Shown here piece by piece: positions 56,701 through 64,000 of a stretch of 64,000 bases of DNA. The number at the start of each line of letters is the position of its first letter. The first letter of the stretch is position 1. The position numbers and the translations under genes were made by a program. This DNA comes from Pictodentalium vernedei. Taxonomy: Eukaryota; Mollusca; Scaphopoda; Dentaliida; Dentaliidae. The stretch lies in contig CM062296.1 in the NCBI GenBank assembly GCA_031216915.1, forward strand, positions 798,393,022 to 798,457,021, given 5' to 3'. Under the pieces are notes generated by a model. The model was given only the letters and a program-made list of their open reading frames with translations, searched no databases and had not been told where the DNA came from.

Positions 56701-58247
56701 GAAAAGTTGCCGTTGAAGAGAAGCTTCTCCGTGAACGAAGCGACTCTGAGAGAGTTCTTAACCTTACTATCCACGCGCGTGGATGTAGCTAGGGCTGCGT
56801 CACGTCTAACCAACTCCAATCAGCCACTGAAGGGCGGAGTTATACGTGAACAAACTACTGCCCTCAAAAGAAATTACATTGAGAATAATATCCCGTAAAT
56901 CTTTTCTTGAAGACGTAATGATAACGCCTCACGTATGATAAAGCGTCTAAATTAAGTCTACTAGACATCATTGTCGTTTCCAACATTGAAGTTGGAAAAG
57001 ACATAGACGGCGAAAAAGAATATTTCCAGTCTTTAACCACACCGTCTAGATGCATATGAACTCTCGGTATGCCCTGCACTGCCAAAATAAACTATTCGTA
57101 TAAATGATAAAACGGCAGAAATGAGCAACGCAGACAAGAAACTAAACTATCATGCTTGGTAGCAGGCTTGTATGCATATATAGCGTCGAAAAATAAAACA
57201 CATGTTGTAATGAAATTTATTGGACTGCGTCGGTAAGTCAGGGACAATGTCCACGAACCGATCGAAAATTCCGAGTCCAATGACGCTATAAGTCTCTTAT
57301 CCAACATCGCAGCAATGTAGTCCGAAATAACAATCACTGGAAGATAATGCCAGAAGATATGAATGGCAGCTTCCGATACTACAAAAGGGAAAACTCGAAA
57401 TCTTTCGAATCCTTTTCGCCATCCTGTCGGACCCTATAAAGCGTTCGGTCGTCCGTACCTGATGCAACCGCGGACCGCACCGACCCAGCGCCGTCGGATA
57501 ATTCCTGATTCGACCAAGAAACTGTCAATTGCTGGGATGCTGCGAAACAACTGTGCTAACTCGGATAGCACGTCCGTCACTGAGGCCTGAGGAGAAGCGG
57601 TCCTACAATGCATTTCCGCTGAAAGCTCTGTGATCATTACCCCGTGCATACTACCAATATGCGAGCGAACTGAGTGTATAGGCCTCGTGTCCCTTGGCTA
57701 CCGGATGGCGCGACCTATTCGCCGTGGAATCACTGAATGACGAAACTGATCGGATACTCGAGGTCACGTAGCCAATGTGCGGTCGTGTGCCCTGCTGTGA
57801 GGATGAGGAAGCATTATGGACAGTCTCTCGGACTGTCAATATAACGGAGCGTCCCGACCGACAGACATATGCTCCGAATGTAAAATATCAGAACCACAAC
57901 ATGCGGTCCCCTATGTTGTTGGACGAGAGAAGGACCTCTCTCGCTCACAGCCCGGACGGACCTGGACAAGCCAGGAACCGGACTAACAGGCTTCCTCCGA
58001 TCTGTCCTCAATCTGCCGTCACTGGGTGAGTACTAAAGTAATTAAAGTGCTCGCATCACCCAAATCTCCGTCCTAGACCGCAACGGACGAACCCGGCAGC
58101 CGAACCATTCGATGAATGCTCGCTACACCGGGTGAGCTAGCGAATGTCACTCCGTAGGCGATAGACATATTCCATGAGCACTTATTGCCGCTAGCTCTTC
58201 ATTAACTATGACGACAGAGGCACACTTTTGAAAGATATCTCCGTAAC
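56701..58247 (-). pseudogene. DIRS E gag, copy 1
   Basis: Pieces SVTDVLSELAQLFRS (57434-57649) and VRAVSERGPSLVQQHRGPHV (57814-58011). Broken frames, co-linear with C. Confidence 0.78.
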
Positions 58248-59636
58248 TTTGCGAACAAGAAACCAGAAATGCTTGGTTATAGCAAGCATATAATAATAAT
58301 ATCTATAGCGTCGTTCAATAATTCGAAAGTTGTGTGACATTATTGGACTATGTCGGAACTGAGGGACGATGTCCCTGAACCGAACCAAAAATTTCTAAGT
58401 CCACCGACGCTATCAGTTTCTTATCCGGCATCGCAGCAATCTGGTCCGACGAAAGAAGCTGTAGAAGACCAAGTCAGATGACATACACAACAGCATATGT
58501 AGTTCCGAAAGGGAAAGCTCGAAATCCTCCAAATCCCTTTCGGTATCCCGTCGGACCGGATGAAATATTCGGACGTCCGTACCCGCTTCCGCGGAGCGTC
58601 CCGACCCAGCATCGTCGGATAAAAAATATGCGACAGATTCAGTTGATGCTGGGAAGCTGCGATAAACTGTGCTATTTAGGAAAGCACGTCCGTTCCCGAG
58701 GCCTGTGCAGTAGCGGTCTTACGATGCATTGCCGCCGGAAGCTCCGTGTACGTTGACTCCCGCACACTTCCTATGCGAACGTCCGGAGTCTGCAGGCCTC
58801 GTCTCCCTGGCTACCGGATGGTATGACCTGGTCGCCGATGATTTTCTGACTGGCGAAGCTGACTGGATATCCATGGTCACGTAGCCAAGAGCGGTCGTGT
58901 GCGCTACCATGAGAATGAGGAAGCTTTATTGACAGTCTACTCCGGACTGACTATATGTCGGAGCGTCCCGAGCGACGGACGTATGCTCCGAATGCGAAAC
59001 ATTTTGTACCACAACATCTGGGGCCATATGTTGTTGTACGAGAGAGGGGCCTCTCTCGCTCGCCGTCCGGATGGACCAGAACGAGCTATGAACCGGACTA
59101 AAAGGCTTCCTCCGTTCTTCCACCGATCCGCCGTCACTGGGTGTGCATTAGGTTGATTTATAGTGCTCGCATCACCCCAAAATTCCTTCTAGACCGCAAC
59201 GGATGAACCCGGCTGCCGAACCATTCGGTGAATGGACGCTACACCGGGCGAGCTAGCGGACGTCAAAGGCCGTCGAACCTACTAGGGTCCTCTTAGGCAA
59301 TTGGCGTATTTACATGAGCACTTTTCCGCTAGCCCTTCATTAATTGTGATGACGGAGGCACACTGTTGGAAGACATCACAGATACATCACCCTAATCTTG
59401 ATCGTCTGAAATAGAAATTGATAAAGTAGAGTGACCCTGCGGGGAAAGGACCGGAGTGTCCAATTCCCCAATAACATACCGTGACATACGCTTCCCATAT
59501 TGTCATCGAAATCATACGATACAGAACAGGAGTTAATGCGAGTACACTGACCACATATAGAATGATTATAAAGTCAGAGGAAGACTTCCTCTTATTACAA
59601 TTGATCAATATCCTTTCAATGTGAAAAGAAAACAAG
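58248..59636 (-). pseudogene. DIRS E gag, copy 2 and zinc region
   Basis: Tandem duplicate of the gag middle and N-terminal part (RTASERGPSLVQQHMAPDVV at 58926-59123), with the decayed zinc region at 59387-59635. Confidence 0.78.
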
Positions 59637-60711
59637 TCCTGGTACTCGCACTAACCCCTGGCAATCAAAATACATAATAATAATATGATCCATTAATATA
59701 GAAAAAATAATTGAAATCAAAATATTTTGAAAAAATATTTTTTCAGAACAGCCCAAGTTTCTGAAAAGTAACGTTGAGCCCCAATGGATCCCAAGCCTAA
59801 GTGTGGACAAAAATTTAAAAAATATTTTAAACAATTTATTCAACACCTACGAACAATAATAATGTATCTAGTTATGATTAAAATAACATCAAGATATTAT
59901 TTTCCAGAAATCCCCCCCTCACACAGAGGGCTGTTGTAAATGTAAACAATGAGTGTAAAAACACTAAAATAAGACTCCAGGCACCCAGGCCCGAAATCAG
60001 TTACCAAAAATACACTATCTGGTGCAAAACAGAGACTTCCAGGGAAGAAACTGCAGAACATCAGATGGTAGATGCAGAACACAACGCCTAACCACCCGTA
60101 GGTGAAGACGTAAACATGGGGAAAAGAACAGAATTCATTCTGTTATTCAGCTAAAACTCCCAAGAAAATTTAGTAATAATAATTACAAAAACTATGCCAA
60201 AAGCATGGGAGAATAGCAAGGGGGGACTTAAAGGACAGGGAGAGAGGAAAACACTTAAAAAACAGTGTAACTAAATAATCAGAATGACAACAAAATGGCT
60301 GCTGCCTCGAAAATAGGTAACTTAACATAATTTCATTAAAAAATTTTAAGTTACAGCCCTGATAATATTCTGTCACACATTTTTCCTCTCCTCCTTCTCT
60401 ATCCTCCTTAGAATCACCATTTCACTAATATTTATGTGTCTGGCATCATTTAAACTGAGATTTACAAGCACAAAGATCAGTCAGATGTTAACTGATGAAG
60501 GGCCAAACTTAGAATGATTAATGGCGCCAATTTCGGAACGTCCTTGACACTGCGCATGCGCAGTAGAGGCGAAGTGTGGAGGGCCTTTCAGGACATGTTT
60601 TCTTTGGTTTTAGATGCAAATTTTGGGGATTGGGGGGCAAAATTTGTGTTTGGCCCTATATTTTAAGAGTTAGCACCAGCTATGTCTGGGTCATTGGTAC
60701 AGTATAAAAAT
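59637..60711 (-). other. DIRS E leader and left terminal repeat
   Basis: Leader nearly identical to C 41661-42530. The terminal repeat (60505-60711) holds TGCGCATGCGCA at 60551-60562 and ends CATTGGTACAGTATAAAAAT. Confidence 0.85.
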
Positions 60712-61000
60712 CTGGAGATTCCTGGTTTTCTACGACGTCTATAACGTTCTTGTCCAGAATAGATTGAACTTCTGATAGAAGCGAATCTCTCTTCTGAATG
60801 TTTAACGGAAGCTGAGACCAGCGTGGACTTCGAGTTAACGGAGGTTTTTCCTTGAAGGACAGTTTAGACTTTAGGAAATAACCCCTTGCACCCATGGGTC
60901 ATCCGTAATTGACAACCAATTGGTTAAGAATCGCAACAGCCTTTCGCCCACTGGAATGCAATAGAGGTTAAGACCATCACCTCCTGGACCTGCGAGGATT
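60712..61000 (-). pseudogene. DIRS D RT, N-terminal part
   Basis: Frames 60871-61083 (LLRFLTNWLSITDDPWVQGV) and 60680-60895 (LPLNIQKRDSLLSEVQSILD, ending VENQESPDFY) give the RT N-terminus up to the point where E is inserted. Confidence 0.85.
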
Positions 61001-63053
61001 GTGGAAGGAGAAACCACAGCCTCCACGACCCGCACCTCACCCAGTCGACCTAGGGGCATCTGACCGGATATCTCAGCCAGCATTACGACCCCTATGTGAG
61101 TCGCTACTCTGATGGTCTCCGGAGTAAGATGTAGAGGCTTTCTTAGATTCTCTATACGAACTTCCTTTGGACGTATTCACCCCCGAAGTATCTGCCTTAC
61201 TCCTCCCTGCTGAATCCGAAGCTTTCTTAGTAATCTGATTATAGATTGTAGAAAGCTTAACGTCAAAGAGAAGCTCTCCTGAGACCAGAGCGACTGGAAT
61301 AGAGTTTTTTCACCTTACTATCCACGCTTGTGGATGCAGCCAGGGCAGCATCACCTCTGACTAACTCCATAATGCCACTGAAAGGGCGGCATTATACGTA
61401 GAATATGCTATAGCCCTCGAAAGAACTCTTAAGGAAGTTTGAACATCCTGGAATTCTTTCCCTTTGAGACGCAGTGATAACGCTCTGGTAAGGTGATCTG
61501 CAAGAGATAATGCGTCTAAATTAATTCTACTAGACAAGACTGTCGCGTCCAGTATACTGGAGTTAATAGACATGGACGCCGGCGATGACAATTCCAGGTC
61601 TTCAGCCTAGTCGCCCAAATGCAGAGGAACTCTCGGCATGCCTTGTCCTGTCATTTCAAATCTATGTCTAGCATTGATGAAAGGCAGCTGTATAGCGCTA
61701 GGCGATAAGAAACTGGATTTGCCAGTCTTAGAGGCTAGCCTGAATATAGCGTCATTCAAAAGTTCAAATGTCCGTGACATTTCTGGACTGGGTCGGAAAC
61801 TCAAGGACAGTGTCCCTAATCCAGCCGAAAAGTCTGTGTCCAGTGACGCTTTCAGTTTCTTATCAGGTAACACAGCATTTTGGTCCAGAGAAACAACTTC
61901 CAAAAGGTGATGCCGGATGAAATCTACGGCCACCTTAAGTTGTTCGGAAACGAAAAATTTCAGCTGTGCTGATTCCCTTTTACCATCCACCTAGACCACA
62001 TAAGAATCTCGGTCGTCCCTCACTGACTCTGCAGGGGAGTGAACCAACCCAGATTGCTCAGACAGTTTCTTTACTGGGATACTGCGATGAATTGAACTAT
62101 CTGTGATAGCAAGTCCGTCACGGAGGCCTGTGGAGCCGCGGTCTTACGTAATTTAGCCGCTGGAAGCTCCAGGGACATTATTTCCTGCATACTTCTCATA
62201 TGCGAACGTCCCAACTGGAAAGGCCTCGTGTCCTTGGCTAGCAGATGGCGTCACCTGGTCGACGTGGACTCCCTGGTCGGCGAAGCAGGCTGGATATCTG
62301 TGGTCACATAGCCAATGTGCGGTCGTGTGTGCTGACGTGAGGATGAGGAAGCCAATAGACAACCCGCGTCGGACTGTCTATGCGACGGAGCGTCCCGAGC
62401 AGGAGGAGTGGACGTATGCTCTGACTAACAAATGTTACATACAACAACATCTCGGCCCAGATGTTGTTGTAAGAGAGAGGCCTCTCTTGCTCGCGGTCTG
62501 GATAGACCTGGACGAGCTACCTACCGGACTGACTGGCTTCCTCCGTTCCATCCTCCAATCCATCGTCGCCAGGTGTGTGTGATTCCAGATTATAGTACTC
62601 GCAACACCCCTTCTCCTCTCCTGGACCGCAACGGACGAACCCGGCGTCACAAACATTTTGTATGACTGCTTCACCGGGGGAGCTAGCGGGCGAGAAGTGA
62701 CCGTCGATCCTATGTGGGACCTCTCAGGCACTTGCTGCATATCTTGAGCACTTTGCCACTAGCCCATTATTGCAACGACAGAAGCACACTTTTGAAGACA
62801 TCACGGAAACATCACCCTGTTCTTGTTCCTCTGAAAAAGAGACTGAAAAAACTAGAGTGACCCTGTGGAGAGAGGACTGGCATGGACCTCTCACCACTAA
62901 CAAAATACTGTGACACACGTCTCCAACGTTTGTCATCCCAATTGACACACACTGAGCAAGAATTAGTGCGAGTACACAGACTACAACAAATACAATGACC
63001 ATGAGAATTAGAGGAAGACTTCCTCGATTTACAACTGAACAATATTTTTTCAT
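61001..63053 (-). pseudogene. DIRS D gag
   Basis: Zinc region 62812-63042 (SHGHCICCSLC, NSCSVCVNW), shifted relative to its presumed start MKKYCS. Then 62435-62740, 61607-61990 (LSEQLKVAVDFIR-like) and 61361-61591 (LDALSLADHLTRALSLRL; SLRVLSRAIAYS). Several frameshifts; inactive. Confidence 0.8.
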
Positions 63054-63269
63054 TTTGAAAAAATATTACACAGTCATCGTACTCGCACCAACCCTTGAAA
63101 ACAAAGATACATAATAATAATAATCCATTACAAACATTTCGAAAATTAATTCAAAAGGAAAATATTTTGTCAAAAAATTTTCAAGATGATCCCAAGTTCC
63201 CAATGGGAACGATGAGCCCAAACGGATCTCAAAAAAGCCTAAGTGTGGACAAAATTTTTAAAACATGTT

Positions 63270-64000
63270 TAATGAAAGTGTCAATGTCACTGTAGCTCAA
63301 CTTGTCAAGACATGTACATGTATCGTATGTGACACAGCAATGACAAACATCTAGGTAATGAACTGATAACAAAGGTACATATAAAGTATTGTAACGGTCT
63401 GTACATAAATACTGACCGTAGCCTGTAACAAATGTATAGGTAAAGTATTGTAAAGGTGGGTGACAGATGCTAAACTAGAAAAGAAATCTTTGAGTCCCAG
63501 AGTGGGTCTGACTGAACCCCAAAATATTTGTTCTAATAGCACAGTGATAACAAAGGCACCACAAAACACACTCATTCCTGTCCCAAGGTGAAAACAAAGG
63601 TACCCAAGAAGTTTCGTGAAGATCAGTTCAAAAATACGAACTGTATAGAAGTTGTGACAAAAAACTGATTGGACCTAATTTTGGTACAAAATGGCCACTG
63701 GCAGCCATCTTGAATTTTGGACCACACTCAGAAACACTCGTTCTCGTCCCAAGGTGATAACAAAGGTACCCAAGAAGTTTCGTGAAAATCGGTTGATAAA
63801 TACAGCCTCTAGCCCGAGCCGTATTGACATGTGCGCTTACAGTGTATAAGTAGCACTAAATAAATCAAAATTCATCTAATTCTGCACGAGAAAAAAACCC
63901 GTACTGTATGTGATGTATTCCATTTTACTAAATATTCATACAAAAATGTATTCAAATCAGAACTTTCATACAGAAGTTCTGTACAAAAGACTGATTGCAC
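63270..64000 (-). mobile_element. Helitron-like element of the H2 family, 3' part, in DIRS D leader
   Basis: Read on the - strand it ends with AAGTTGAGCT (63294-63303 inverted), an imperfect hairpin (63277-63291) and TTTCATT, the same terminus as H2 at 11101-11133. The rest matches H2 10500-11100 inverted, including GCTCGGGCTAGAGG and TTCAAGATGGC units. It joins D leader sequence at ACATGTTT (63264-63271). Its 5' end lies beyond the window. Confidence 0.72.

Larger units (their letters stand above)
53800..60711 (-). mobile_element. Non-autonomous DIRS derivative copy E (family 2)
   Basis: 6912 bp with the same structure as C: termini, inverted repeats, ICR (~54085-54195), missing RT core (junction ~56700) and doubled gag segment. 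It differs from C by scattered substitutions and small indels only. It lies in the RT gene of D, whereas C lies in the 3' region of B, so the two are separate insertions and not one duplicated block. Palindromes TGCGCATGCGCA are exact at both ends. Confidence 0.9.
50110..63269 (-). mobile_element. DIRS1-like retrotransposon copy D (family 1), split by copy E
   Basis: Right terminus at 50110 (GTTAAAAAATTTATAG), ICR near 50475-50530, 3' region, recombinase, RNase H and RT to 53799. Copy E (53800-60711) follows, then the RT N-terminal part, gag and leader to 63269. There a Helitron-like element begins, so the left terminus lies beyond the window or is lost. Joining ACTGCAGAAAA to CTGGAGATTCC restores the RT sequence found uninterrupted in A and B, with no target duplication. 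Confidence 0.9.

Noticed and set aside
35831-60711. C and E as one segmental duplication of a larger block
   Set aside because: Their flanks are different parts of DIRS (3' untranslated region of B versus RT gene of D), so only the element itself is shared.
63264-63275. Truncation of DIRS D by a simple deletion
   Set aside because: The adjoining sequence is an exact Helitron-like 3' terminus shared with 11101-11133, so an insertion explains it better.

Overview
This is a fragment of a draft animal nuclear genome with very little host coding sequence. It carries canonical GT-AG introns, tRNA-derived SINEs, many short DNA transposons, Helitron-like elements with internal satellite arrays, and DIRS1-like tyrosine-recombinase retrotransposons. 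A 100-base run of N at 27446-27545 marks an assembly gap. The repeat content (AGCTCACC-type hairpin elements, (GT)CCGTCCGTCC 5' ends, TCAAGGTCACAGTGACC satellites, a DIRS burst) suggests a marine invertebrate such as a hemichordate or a mollusc. The species cannot be fixed from the sequence alone.

Host genes: only two are recognised, both as single exons with good splice sites. One exon of ribosomal protein S16 (RPS16, uS9) lies on the + strand at 20997-21044. Two exons of the DNA/RNA-binding protein KIN17 (KIN) lie on the - strand at 35005-35134 and 29968-30090, separated by a 4.9 kb intron. The two genes face each other (convergent). Their remaining exons were not found here.

Layout: 1-987 is a ~156 bp satellite. 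988-6219 is a host-like stretch carrying about ten scattered copies of a 14-mer (TGTTGTACGGGACA). It is split by a triple nest (Helitron-like element > 6-bp-TSD TIR element > hAT element) and by a SINE with a perfect 11-bp target duplication. 6220-11133 is a Helitron-like element with a second one nested inside it that holds a higher-order ~169 bp satellite. 11134-13276 is mixed low-copy repeat. 13277-20900 is DIRS copy A (+), ending 96 bp upstream of the RPS16 exon. 21074-26760 holds hairpin-headed satellites, one interrupted by a hAT-like element. 26799-27445 is the left end of a second-family DIRS copy, F. 27546-35394 is mostly single-copy sequence with the KIN exons, MITEs, foldbacks and another Helitron-like element. 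35395-63269 is occupied by four - strand DIRS copies: B interrupted by C, and D interrupted by E. 63270-64000 is the 3' part of a Helitron-like element inverted relative to the one at 6220-11133.

The DIRS copies fall into two families. Family 1 (A, B, D) has the full gag / RT-RNase H / tyrosine recombinase layout but every copy is broken. Family 2 (C, E, F) keeps inverted termini and the internal complementary region. C and E have lost the reverse-transcriptase core, carry part of gag twice and share the same decay, yet sit at two unrelated sites. This points to a non-autonomous DIRS derivative mobilised in trans. Because B and D supply each other's empty sites, the window itself shows that these insertions made no target-site duplication.
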